A stretch of 64,000 bases of DNA, from assembly GCA_030512295.1 (NCBI GenBank), contig JAULSR010000002.1:5022001-5086000 (forward strand). Reading direction: 5' to 3'. Below the pieces are notes generated by a model. That model was given only the letters and a program-made list of their open reading frames with translations. It was not told the origin of the DNA and did not search any database. Source of the DNA: Bombardia bombarda (Eukaryota; Ascomycota; Sordariomycetes; Sordariales; Lasiosphaeriaceae). The translations under genes were made by a program, and so were the position numbers. This document shows, in pieces, positions 23,853 to 35,523 of this stretch. Positions within the stretch are counted from its first letter, which is position 1. Each line of letters opens with the position of its first letter.

Positions 23853-25157
23853 TTTGGTGGAATATTGGTTGAAAACTAGATGGGAGTGCTTTATGATGTC
23901 TTGTTGCTTTGATTCAGGGGTATTGGGGGAGTATGATTAATGATGTTTAGGGAGAAGATGATGTTGAACCTGTTTGAATAAAGACAGTGGTCGGTGCCTT
24001 GGCAACAAATATGTACTTATAATCTCATTCGAAGTGCCTCTCCTTAACCCGTGGAGATGAATTTCACAAACACGAAACGGGTGGTTTGTCATCGGCAACA
24101 CTGTCGAGTAAAACTTCTTACCGCGATATGACCGAATCACCGAGGTTGGACATGCTTGCTCTACGCTAGGCAGCTATTCAAGGTGGTGGACTGTTACTTC
24201 CCCATTTGGGCGATTAAAAACAGACGAGGATATTGCGATATTACGGGTGACTGACGTTGCTATTACATCACTGGACTTTGCTTCCAAATGCAGATGACGC
24301 TGCCAGGATACAAAGGCGAGATAGGCAGCACGCATGTCGTAAAGAACGTAATCCAGCTATAACTAGATACCCAATCTCAGCTTTTTGTTCATGTCCAAAG
24401 CATTATTGGTCGCTGTCGGGTGCTGACTGATACGTTGCATCATGCTGTGGGTCGACGCGTGGTGTTTGCATCTATAAAGCACCTTCTCCGCGGGGTTTGA
24501 AATCATGGATTTTGAAATCGCGAATTTTGGGGCTGAATGGATCTGAGTCAATGAGCACCTTAGATATTTAAAGCATGCCTCAGCTAATTCTTCTGTATAC
24601 GACAATTTGGTCTAATAATAAGCCGTAAATCTCGCCACCTGTCTTTTTTCATCGGTGAAAGTTGAAACTAGGCACTCAGCTATAAACATCTCACCATCAT
24701 AGCCAAGGGGGGTTGTTACTTTCAAATTATCCTGATTCATTATCCTGATTCATTAAATCGATGATAAAATTCCCAATCATCTATTTGTAGCTGCTTCTTA
24801 TGCTTGACTCATCGAGCTTTTTGCAACCTCCTAGCGGATACTTTAATAGCTGTCATCTCTCATTCATATGGTCTTATTCCATCCTTTACGTCCCCGATAC
24901 CAAGAGCAACAGACTGCTTATCTCCCTATTTTCCCAATCGTGTACGTCAATGCGTGAAGCTACTACCGTCATTGACATTCGACAAAAGTTCCAGCCATCA
25001 TGATCTCATATCCTAGCTCATCAGATCTCCAAATGGACCTGACCTATGCTGCTCATCCTTTTCTGGCATAAATGCACATATCTAACGCCTGGGTCCGGTC
25101 CAGTTCCGTCCTCCGCTGCTGCTACTCCCACTGTCCTCTCGAAGTAATTGAGAAAGT
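23853..25157. other. intergenic region
   Basis: AT-rich 1.3 kb. An 80-codon minus-strand frame (24363-24605) and overlapping short plus-strand frames have no recognisable feature. A 12-base direct repeat (TATCCTGATTCAT, about 24727-24753) is present. Nothing else is supported. Confidence 0.45.
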
Positions 25158-25624
25158 TCAGTTCGGCTCGCAGAAGCATACACCCCTGCAGCTAGCCATG
25201 AAGTTGCAGTGAAAGCCCTGAGCGTCGCAGTACGCGCCGGCATTGTTGGACGTGCACAGGTCGTAGAGCGCTTTGGACTTGCACTGCGGCGTGCCCCAGG
25301 CCAAAGCCACTGTCTGTGGATCGGGGGAGGCGGCTGCTCCTGCGTCGGACTCTGTCCCGCTGCTGTTGGTGGAGGGGTCGCTGCTCGTGGGGGTTGCGCT
25401 GTTGGTATTGGAGGATTCTATTGGGGCGGCGAAGGAGGTTGCGGATAGGAGAAGGGCGGTCGCGAAAAAGAGGCGAAGGATGGACTAGGAGAGGGAGACG
25501 TTAGTATTTGTGATAGGAGATGAGAGCTGGGGGCGTATTCTTTGTGTATAGGAGAGCCTGACTGGGGACTGCCGTATGTTTCAGTTCCTGCCGGGTTGAC
25601 AAATAAACTAAAACATACCTTCAT
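25158..25624 (-). CDS. small secreted cysteine-rich protein
   Basis: The first exon is only six bases, 25624-25619 (Met-Lys). A 134-nt intron follows with GTATGT donor, ATACTAACG branch and CCTAG acceptor. The second exon is 25484-25158, giving 110 residues in total. Residues 1-22 form a good signal peptide (K, then a Leu/Phe/Ala core ending FAAP). Residues 23-62 are a Ser/Thr/Asn/Ala linker. The C-terminal 45 residues hold seven cysteines (70, 79, 88, 95, 101, 105, 107), including C-F-C just before the end. An odd number leaves one unpaired or allows dimer formation. I do not recognise the family. Size, signal and Cys density fit an apoplastic effector or antimicrobial-type small secreted protein, by inference. 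Because exon 1 is tiny, a start-to-stop search misses this gene. Confidence 0.78.
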
Positions 25625-27571
25625 TTTGTCGGCAGTGTCTTGTGGTCAATAGAGAAAGATCGACAGGAATATGACACTGAACACGGGTGTGTATAGCGAG
25701 TATAATCGAGGGTGATCGCCGTGAGGACGGAGGCTGGATTGGACTGGATTTTCGCCACTGAAGACCCGGTGCTGGCTCGTAATGACGATCTGTCAGGCTC
25801 TTATGTGCTCTGCCCTCTTGGTTGCGAAGGCCAGAAAGCAGGGTAGGAGACTGGGTATCTTGTACCACTTTGCAACTCTCTCGGAGTCACGCTCTGACCA
25901 TCTTCTGCTTAGTAGGGCTGGAGAAAGCAACACAAAAGGACTTCTTCGCCTTCGCTGCACCACGTGGTATACTTCAAGTTAACCAACCGGTTGAAGCGAG
26001 TGTCTTGGGATGTCAGACTGGCTAGCAAGGTGAGGCACCACTCTCAGTAAGTGCGTCCCAAACCAGGAAAGGAGAAGTGCAAGTCCTAGCGAGTTTAATA
26101 CAAGAGGTCGATAGATGAGTTTCCCAGGGGAGAGAGGAAAGGGTTGCAGTGACCCCAACTCCCGGGATGGACTTTTCTTGCCGCTGCAGCGGAATGCGAC
26201 TAAAAAGAGGAATCAGGCGGCGGGTGATTGCGATGGAGGGTAACCTGGACGCCGGGAATGAGGGTGTGGTTGAGGGTAGAGGCTACGGCGGTAGACGGAG
26301 GGGAAGGACCAAAACTAAGAGAGCCAACTCGGATCTCTGGGCAAGCAAGAGCCTCAATTATCAACACAGTAGTCGAATACCACGCTGACTCTCGGTCTCG
26401 GACGGCCGTTCCTGGGTATAGTTACAGTCTCGAATGCCTAAGATCAGTCTAGGCGGAGCCGGGCAGAGACACCTTATACACCTTGCGTACTATATAAATG
26501 CAAATACTGTTGTTAGTAAAGTGTTGAAAGCATGACGTGACAAGGATGAGATATATGGCATACCATGTAAATATTTGACACATGGTGACCGAGCTTCCAG
26601 ATCATTCCGTCCAGTACCAACCAGGCAACGCATGCAAGTTCGCTTGCTATTTTGGAATCACACCTTGCTTGGCCATGCATAACAGGCGGGCAGATGCGGC
26701 GGGGACTTGGGCTTTTCACCTTCCGTTCTTCATTTGTACGAACCGGATCCCCATAGTCCTTCGTTCGGCTAGTAATATAGAGTATGTCATGACCATTTAG
26801 CTATATGGGTGCTTATAAGTCTAGGATTTCAGCCGGTTAAGCCAATAGAACGACTGGGTTGTCTGGGTAGCCCGTCACACCATTAAGTAAGAAATGTCTA
26901 CCTTCCAGAGGAATCCAGGAGATAAAGACAAGGTATTTGGCCGACGGCCGGATTATCTGATTGTGGAGAAGATGTAGTTCGGCTTGTGGTCCGTCGAATG
27001 GGACGGCGTACCGTGCAAAGTCGGTCTCCTCATTGCTGGACGTTTGACCGTGGTGTGGCCCAATCACAAACGGTGAGCTAGAGTGCGTGTTAATTTATCC
27101 ATATTCATCCGCGACCCGAGACGGAAGATCAAATTAACTGGCCAACCTGCCGACGGATTAGAATATATGAACGACAGGCAATTGCCTGAGTGCGGTGTCC
27201 TCGGACCTGCGTTGCTTTACTCAATAGGAAGGCGGACGGGAATGCATGTCTCGAATTTCTGGTTTGCTACCGCACTGGTGGTGCTGGGAATTTTGACCTC
27301 GGCCAAAGTGAGAGAAGATCGTCATGTACTATTAATACTGCTTGGGAACCGGGAACATCAGCATCGGTAGATTGTGCCTGTATCATGATGACGACAAATC
27401 GATCAAATTTGTTATCCCCAAGATAGAAAACATCCAAGTTAACCAAGAATGATGCGTTAAATATTTCTATAATTCTGTTATTTAATTAGCATCTGTTATA
27501 AATCAAGCGAGATGACATGTCAGCGTCAAAACATTGTGCCTACCATGAGATGTTATGACTTCTAACCGCAT
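25625..27571. other. intergenic region
   Basis: Upstream of the small secreted protein and downstream of the permease. Frames of 65-95 codons are scattered on both strands with no domains. The stretch 27430-27500 is very AT-rich. Nothing is supported. Confidence 0.45.
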
Positions 27572-29393
27572 TTAGTCCCATAACCAGCTAACAGCCCGAA
27601 TCCAGCCCTTTTGCTTATCCTCGGGCTCGTCTTCGTACATATCTGCCTGTTCAAGGGCAGTGTCGAGCGGTATTTCGTCAAGTGACACAACTTTTGTCTT
27701 TTTGAAGAACTTCCAAAAGAGGTAGGCGGTCAATACAAGGGGGATATCCCTGATTTGGTCTTGTCAGCTTTCTTGACTCGTCCAAGCAGCACTTGGTGAG
27801 ATACGAATACTCACAAATACGATGAAACAAATGTTGCTGGATCCCAGTTGCCCTTGGTGAAGACACTGAAGCCACTGGTGAGTAGTATGACAATGCACAT
27901 GAAGAGTGCGGCTGGCGAACTGTAGACTACAGTGTTGATCACGATATCGTCAGCAACAGCTGCTATCGGACGAGAGACACAAAGTTGTACTAACCTGTCC
28001 ACCAATTAGACCACGGGAGTCTGTTTAGATCAATGTTCTGTCTCCTCATAGCCTGTCTCAAACGAATATGGTTGAACAAGATAGAAGACCACGATACGAG
28101 CACGCCTGCGGCTGTCAAGCTCACAAGCCACCAAAAGACGGTTATGGCGCCTTTCGATAGGCTCATGAAGCTGAGGAGCATGAAAATACAAAACAAAGCT
28201 ACACACATGTAGGGTGTCCCCCACGACGTGGTGCGCAGAAAGATTTTAGGAGCTTGTCCCTTGAGGGCCAGGCCATACAAGACGCGGGTGCCGGACAGAA
28301 GAGCCTGGTTTGAAGCAGACCAGGCAGATGTAATGACAATGGCATTCACGACGGAGGGAATGGCAGGAATCCCAGCAGCCGAAGCCGCGATGACAAAAGG
28401 GCTCTGAGTCACAGTGCCGCCAGACCCGTCGAGGCGCGGGTCGTTACTGGGCACCAGCATGCCGACGACTAAGACGGCAAGCATGTAGAACAAGACGACA
28501 CGGGCAAAGACACGCTTGCATGCGCGCGGGATGGCGCGGCGCGGGTTCTGCGTCTCGGCAGCGGCCATAGCGAGGGACTCGACGCCGGCAAACGAGAAGA
28601 CGGCGCCTGTCATGACGCCCCAGAAGCCGAGGAAGCGGCCCCAGTCGCCGGCGGCAATATACTCGACAAATGGCCCGGGATCCTGCCAGTACCTAAAGCC
28701 AATGCGCGGGGTCCCAGGGATGCCACCAAGATCGATGACCAGGCCGAGGATGATGAGGAAGACGACCAGCGATATCTTGAGCAGGGCGAAGACGAACTCA
28801 ATCTCGCCAAAGACGCGCACAAAAGTGAACCCCACCCCGGCGGTCAGTATGATAAAGACAATGATGAAGACAGTAGGGTTGATGTCAGTCCAGTACTCGA
28901 ACAGGGCGCAGATGGCGGTAATCTCGGACGGGATGGACAGAATATTGCCGTAGACCAGGTTCCAACCAATGGCGAAGCCCAGCGCCGGGTCGACGAGGAA
29001 CTCCGAGTGGCGCACAAACGAGCCCGTGACAGGCAGCAGGGCAGCCACCTCGCCGAGGGCGAACTGGACGGCACAGACGACCAAGCCGATGACAGCGTAG
29101 CCGAGCAGGGCGCCAAGAGGCCCGCCCCGTTGCACGGCGCCGCCCAGGCCGAGAAACAGACCGGTCCCGATGCTGCCGGCAATCCCCAGCATCGAGAGGT
29201 GCCGCTGCGCCAGCCCCCGGTGGAGGTCGCGGTCCTCAGCCGCCGTCACAAGGTCGCCCTCGTGGTTTGTTCCCGGGAACAAGTCGCGGTGAGAGGCTCC
29301 ATCGTGGTAGTCGCCGTCGGCCTCGATGTCGCGCGATACGGTGAAGTCTGATGCGCTGTTCGGCTTCATAGTCGCTTGGGGAGAAGAGGCCAT
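27572..29393 (-). CDS. amino-acid permease (YAT/APC family)
   Basis: Three minus-strand exons (29393-27995, 27926-27815, 27749-27572) give 562 residues. The first exon alone covers TM1 to about TM10; the last two supply the final membrane segments and an acidic C-terminal tail ending in WLWD. Family signatures include HLSMLGIAGSIGTGLFLG at TM1, a GEVAALLPVTGSF segment at TM3, GWNLVYGNILSIPSEITA at TM4, FSFAGVESLAMAAAETQNPRRAIPRA at TM6-7 and the SASNQALLSGTRVLYGLA region at TM8. These are fungal plasma-membrane H+ symporters for amino acids; substrate (general, proline, dicarboxylic or other) cannot be assigned. About 65 cytosolic residues precede TM1. Introns use GTTAGT and GTGAGT donors. 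It closes the minus-strand accessory block. Confidence 0.93.
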
Positions 29394-31617
29394 GTTTGTG
29401 GTGTGCCAGCCGGGTGAGCTAGCCTTTGCCAGCCCTCCCTTTGATTTTTTGAAAGATTTAGAGTTTTGTGATCAAAGATGAGAAATAAACTCTGGCCATG
29501 ATCTGACGCAAGAAGCCGTTGGGATTCGCAAGGCCCATGGTGGACGGTGGACCCACTTCTGTTATCTGACAGTATTCGCCGATTCGGTCCTGATAACGTC
29601 GTGCTTACTTCGTACCTGCCCTGCAACCGTCCAAAGGGGGAAGGAGCAGTCCATCGATTATTCTAGGGTAAAATTTGCGCATAACCAGAAACCGACAGGA
29701 ACACGGCTTTTGAAAAACAGTTCAGAATGAAGTGATTGGCTCACTATGAGAACAAGATAAATATGGTACGTATTCCCGATCATGGTTCACACGGCGGTTA
29801 AGTCAAAAACAAGGAAGGAGTGATTGCGTTTGCGGAACTACAATTTGGAACTGGTTGCCTCTGCTGCCTTACTTATGAATAAGTCAGGTCCCAAGTCTGG
29901 TCCCATACCCAATTTCCCACCAACAGTCACCATATTCAACACACGATAACTCATTGAATTTTTTCCCAAAGAGACCCAAATTATGATCTTTGAAAGCTCT
30001 TTTCAGGGAGATTATTTTGTACTCAATGTTCGGTGCACAAGTCTTAAGATGCAAGCACCGCCCTCACTCGCTTGGACACCGATCGACCAACTTGTGAACC
30101 GCCCACCACAGCTCTTTCAACCATTCCTTCATTGTTTTCATATCTATCTCATTATCTGGAAAGTTTCTGATATCGTCGTTTCTTTCATACAAATTATCCT
30201 TCATTTGCTTCTAAAGCTGCTCAAGGGTGGTGGTTTGAGTGCGTCTGTAGAGGGTTGGTTTGGTGGTGGTTTCGTGTGGGACCGGACTTTTATAGGTTAG
30301 CAGTGCGATAACGGTGACCTTTAAGTTAGTAGTATACAAGGCACCCTACTGGAGACAAGAAGCTCGAAATAGCGACTCTTCTGTTGGAGGGTTGACACCA
30401 GCTTGTTCCAGTCCCTAAATGGCCCCCAAGCTGAGTGGTGGAGGCAAAGAGCTCCGGACCGACGACATGGAACGATGTAGGGGGCGGCATGTACATTACA
30501 TAGCCGTTGCACCTCGGGTGAGTATTGCAGTCATCCGGCATCTGTCGGTAATAGAGTCAAAATCGAGCCCTTCGCCAAGTACCTTGAGTATGCATAGCAG
30601 CTTATGTAGTATTGAATGTCGAGATTCTAAATGTCTACCTCAGGCTCCAGTCAGGTGCATTTTAGCCATAGCAAGTACATGTAGGTAATCGTTAGGTCTA
30701 GTAGCCACACACTTCACTGCCCCATCTCAACGAACGAGGTCAGCCGTGAAGCCCTCATGTGCACTTTACATCTGCCATCTTACGCTTCGATGGGAGGGTA
30801 AGATGCCTTACTGAACAGCAGAGCTTGCCTCGGCAGGCACTGGACATTGAGCCACAGTTCAGCATCGTTGCACGCATCAGACCGTTACCGTGACAGGCGG
30901 CAAGTTCGTAGATTAATTATCAGCTGTAAATCGTCTGCAACCACATGCATTATGCGCTATGAATTTCGCTCTGTTAGGAGATTGGAGGGTTAACGGTTTG
31001 GGGCACTGGGGTGGGGGCCTGTTACACTACCTAAGGCAGGTACATGTACGTATTGTCACAAGAGTCAATACGAGGTATCATCTCTGCACAATGAACCCAC
31101 CAAGAGATATCACAGTCCTTTGTTCAGTGGCTAGATGTGAAAGAAAGCCTCCGCAGTTGAGAGCAATTTTAATTCATCTGTAATTCTAGCGGCTGAGTCT
31201 GGGTCTAGAAGCCTACATCTCGCCTTGTGAAGCAAATTAGAGGTTTTCTTCAATGCATGTGAGGAACGGGTTTGCGATGGCTCATGTTATTCGATTTCAG
31301 GTCTTGGATATGGCATACTATTCTACAACAGAACGTACCGAATATATAATTCCTCTATAACATCTCAAGCTGTAGTTTTCGTACTGAATTTACTCGTGCA
31401 TCCAACCTCTATCTATCTCCAACACATATCCCCAAGCAGTCTTCGCCCACTTGCCTTTCACTCTACGGTGGTGCCCAGAAAGTCACATCAATATATCACC
31501 TGCTTACTTCCCCTTTGGATCTATTTCCCGACACATGTGGCCAGAACTGAACGAGAGACAACAAATCTGAGCGCAAACGTCAGCAAATAACGAAAGGTTC
31601 GATCCCAGGCGGAAAAG
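29394..31617. other. divergent intergenic region
   Basis: Shared upstream region of the minus-strand permease and the plus-strand DUF3433-type gene. A 105-codon plus-strand frame (29983-30300) is Phe/Leu/Ile rich but has no homologue I recognise and lies in AT-rich sequence, so I do not call it. Confidence 0.5.
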
Positions 31618-34369
31618 ATGACACCCGCTTCAAGAGAGGCTCCCGGCATGCCGAACTACAGACCACTGTTGCTGAGATGGCCATTTCTGACCGGCATGCT
31701 CATTGTCATAATGACGCTCTTTACTGCCCTGACGATTGTCTGCCGTGTACTTCCCGCTGAAGTTGACCAAGCTGAAATCCCACAATCTCAGTCGAATCAG
31801 ACATCCAACATATGGGCTTCAACTAGCAACAAAAGGTCCAGCTATTTCAAGCTCCCCGTGTCTGAGAACGGGGACAAATGGCCCGTCAAAGACATATCAG
31901 CCCCCAAAATCGACATTTCTGCCCCTGCCCCTGCCCCTGCCGCAAAAGTGCCTATGTATGGTGCTAACCGGTTTTATTCCATCGCCAATAGCTCGATCAT
32001 AATTGCTAACAACTCAATCACGGCTACCAACAACTCAGCATCACTCACAAGCGGCTCATCAAGTTCAGTCGTGAACGGCACAACTTTGGCCGAGGAAGAC
32101 AACCCTTCATTATGCATTGGGTTCGTCAACGGGGCTCCTTCCGCGAACTCTGGCTATGTGGGGGTGCTCGTGGAGGTCTCTGAAAAACGCCGCCAGAGTC
32201 CTGCCCACGGAACGGCAGGCCACACTACTACACTTACATTTCATCTCCCCTTTAATTTCAACTCACCATGGGTCAAGATATCTCCCAGATCACTTTCACC
32301 CGCAAACGGTACAAGTTCGATCATGAATCAACCATGTGTAACTGCACTCCACTTCGACGACAAAAACTATACCTTCAAGGATAAATTTGCGCCCACAGTC
32401 ACAATTTCAGTCCAGCAGATGGTTGAGGAGCCATTCGAAGAAGGTATTCTGCTACCAAATAGGCTGTCTGAGCAACCCACGATCGATGCTGCGGCACCTG
32501 GCGGAGACCAAGAAGCAGAGCAGACGTCACTCGAGATACCTAACAAGCCACCATCGACGATTCCACGCACCATCATTGCCATTCCACAAACAGCAACCTC
32601 TACGACTTCTACAGGGTTGTCGGCAAAAAGCGGCACTGGCACATTGTCAGCAACACCAACTCTGACCATAATCACCGTCTTTCCGACAACAACGGTCTCG
32701 ACAAACGCCTTAGCGAAGCCCATAGTGGCAGTTCTCACTGACGCGTCTGGTGCACCAATCGCGACAGTGACCGAGTACCTGGTGTACTCAAGAGACAATG
32801 TTGAATCAGGCGGGACACTGACGGCGACCTACTATATATCCGAGTGGCAATACTTTGTGGGGTTCTTCCTCCCCACATTGCTAAGCATGCTGCTTGCCAT
32901 TCCAATCCGCATGATTGACTCCAAGGCAAAGCGGCTCCAGCCATGGCACGAGTTGACGCGTGCCGGGGGCGCGGTCGCCAAGGACTCGCTGTGTCTAAAG
33001 GTGGAATTGGGTCCCCAGGGACTTCTGTCGAATCCCCGTTTGTGGTTCAAGACTCAGACGCTCCCGCTTCTCACAACGTTGTTGGTGGTCTTATCGGCAG
33101 TGCTTGTGCCGCTTTCTTCCGAGGCTATCGCCTTGAAGCTGCACGGGAGCTGTACCAAAACCGATTTCATGGGTTGTGCAATGACGTTAGGGGTATTCCT
33201 TACCCCAGCAAGAGCTGTTATGGGGGTTTTGGGATTCATGGCTGTTCTTGTCATGGTTATCATGCTTGTCCTCAGCAGGTGGAAGAGTGGCGTGGCGTCA
33301 GATCCGTGGACTATTGCGAGCGTCGCTTCATTATCAACGAATCCAAGTGTCAGAGCACTGTTTACTTCTCTCCCAACGGGCAGAGAAGGGATTATCCGAC
33401 ACGAGCAGCTTGCCCACGCATTTCGGGGTAAAACTTTCAAGCTGGACTACTTCGTCAACCAGAGAGGCTACAAAGAGTACGGCGTCGTGATCCACTGCGG
33501 TCAGGGCTCGGCTGGTCCTTCAAGTCCAGATTGCTGTTGTGAAGCTGGATTGAGTGATAACAAGACGAAGCATCGTCTCCTTTCCTGGTTGTCGCTTGCG
33601 CCATGGAGGATCTGCTTTCTTGTCATCTTGACATTCGTAATGGTGCTGATTCTCGTGTATAACAACACGGGAGGGGACACACCGTTCGAGAACTTTATGG
33701 ACTCTCAAAGCTATGGTGTTCGCTTCCTGTTCTCCTCCCTTGGCGTTTGTATTTCTTTGTTTTGGACCTTGACGTTCAATCGTGAGTCAACCCAACTCTG
33801 ACACAAATCCTGTGGAATCAATGCTGACCACTTACTCCACAGATCTCGCGATGCTTTGTCCGTTTTCCGCAATCACAGAGACGCCGCAGCTGGCGCGCCG
33901 CTCTGTCGCATTCTCCCCACCAGCAAACGCCTTCACCGGCATCTGGAGTGCATTAAAGCAACGGCATATGCGTCTTGCCATTGTGGCATTCATGGCTATT
34001 CTGTCGGAGGTTTTGCCAGTCTTGCTGATCAATGTGCCGTTCAACCTGACGCAAACGTGGATGACGCAGAATGTCTGTTCGTGGATGGCTTTTGCCATCA
34101 TCAGCACCATGTGGCTTATCGTGGTCTGCAGCTTCTTCCTCAGGCTGCCGCACATGCCCGTCGATCCGAGCAGCACAATTGCGGAAGCCATGTTCTATGT
34201 TTGCGAATCTCGAATGGTGGAGCGCTTCGAAGGCCTCAGCGTGCTGGGGCAAAAAGAAAGGGACCAAATAATTGACGAGATGGGGCTGAGGTTTGAGTTT
34301 GGTGATATTGTGGGCGTGTCAGGGCGTACGAGAGTAGGCGTTGACGCAGTGGTGGCAGATGAATGCTAG
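31618..34369 (+). CDS. DUF3433-type multi-pass membrane protein
   Basis: Two exons (31618-33781 and 33843-34369; GTGAGT donor, CACAG acceptor) give 896 residues. A membrane segment at about residues 17-47 (RPLLLRWPFLTGMLIV region) is followed by about 350 extracytosolic residues rich in Ser, Thr and Asn, with several N-glycosylation sequons around residues 125-160. Further membrane segments lie near residues 410-430, 480-510, 525-555, 660-680, 700-720, 775-800 and 815-835, separated by a conserved-looking cytosolic stretch (about residues 570-640). This order matches the fungal DUF3433 family, whose function is unknown. The short C-terminal exon carries the last two membrane segments. I see no catalytic motif. 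Confidence 0.82.
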
Positions 34370-35523
34370 AACTAACTGGTAACTGTCTGTTGGCAATTAT
34401 TCTATTACTCGGACCATCAGAGGACATATTGCTGATACAGAAGTGATGGAAGTTTGGTTTTAGGAACGCTGTATTATTTATGATGAAGGGATGGGTTTGA
34501 TATCCTGAGTGGTTCTGTATATGTTATAAATCAACTTGTCACCTAGTTCTAGTGATATCATCTGGCATTTCGTGTTTATCTCTTGGCAAAATACTGATTG
34601 CTTCGGCCGGGCGGCACATGAAGCAGAATTGAAAGCTGAAACCATAGTGCGCTGTTCAGCCTTCAGCCTTTTCATACATTTAGTGCTTTTCAATAAATGA
34701 CTATCGTCATACCCGCTGCCGCTGGGCAATGTATAAGTGATCGGCTGGGATGGTCGACGCCGTTCATGTAAATTGATACCAAAGAAATAGGCCCTAAAAA
34801 GAATACGTTTGTGACGGGCTGAACCTTGGGTGCACTTTGTGATAATTGTGGTTGCACGCCGGAACTAACTATCCGTGTGCCCAAGCCAGGGTTTTATCCC
34901 TGGGAAAGCTGACTAAGGGGCTGTCACGTGCTAGTGCCTTGGCGCCAAGGCGCTAGTACCCCACGAGCTATTCCACGCCTAGGAGCGGGCTAGGCCCGTG
35001 ACAACGTTAATGATTAAATAGGTTCAAATATTACTAAAAGAGGGAGAGAGGTTCGGTGAACTCGGTCCTCTATACAACCTGGGCTCAGGTGGGGTCACCT
35101 CACCTTGGTACTGCGCGATGAAAGCTCAAAGCACGGAAGCTGCCGAGAAACACAGAAGGGTTAGGGTTGAAAATGACCCCTCCAAGACTCCAATACCACC
35201 AATGCCTAATGCCCCAAAGCGCCGCTGCGACGGCGGCGAGCCCCTTGGCCCCAACTGGCCTTGGACGTTCCGTTTCACAATCACTAAGAGCTTGCAATAC
35301 GACAAAAAGGAGCATTTGCAGCCAGCGCCGGTCCCATCAGCATTTTGCGTACCTTGCACATTTAAATTGCCCGGGCCACTGAGAGCCACAGCATCACTGC
35401 GCAACTGCTGCTCAAGACGGAAGCTAGAAGCCCTGAACCCCGCGCCTAAGCAGCAGCCTTGCCCATCGTCCAGGGCCCCCCGACCCAGCTCTGTCTAGAG
35501 ACCGAGGAGACACCGCCGCCGCC
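34370..35523. other. intergenic region with a hairpin-rich element
   Basis: This holds the 3' flank of the DUF3433-type gene and the promoter of the Sec1 gene. A compact inverted-repeat element lies at 34922-35003. Short open frames at 35100-35500 overlap on both strands and are not supported. Confidence 0.5.
34922..35003. repeat. 82-bp element with terminal and internal inverted repeats
   Basis: The ends are inverted: TGTCACG at the left and CGTGACA at the right, and the next bases (GCTAG and CTAGG) also partly pair. Inside, a 12-base arm CTAGTGCCTTGG faces CCAAGGCGCTAG across two bases, with one mismatch that can form a G-T pair. A second small hairpin (CGGGC-TAG-GCCCG) is near the right end. 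It could be a MITE-like remnant, a fragment of an LTR (it starts TG and ends CA) or a structured regulatory element. No target-site duplication is obvious. Confidence 0.55.

Noticed and set aside
29983..30300. 105-residue hydrophobic plus-strand frame
   Set aside because: AT-rich sequence makes Phe/Leu/Ile frames by chance; no conserved motif is seen.
31591..31612. GGTTCGATCCC word resembling a tRNA T-arm
   Set aside because: No matching D-arm, anticodon arm or acceptor stem can be drawn upstream.
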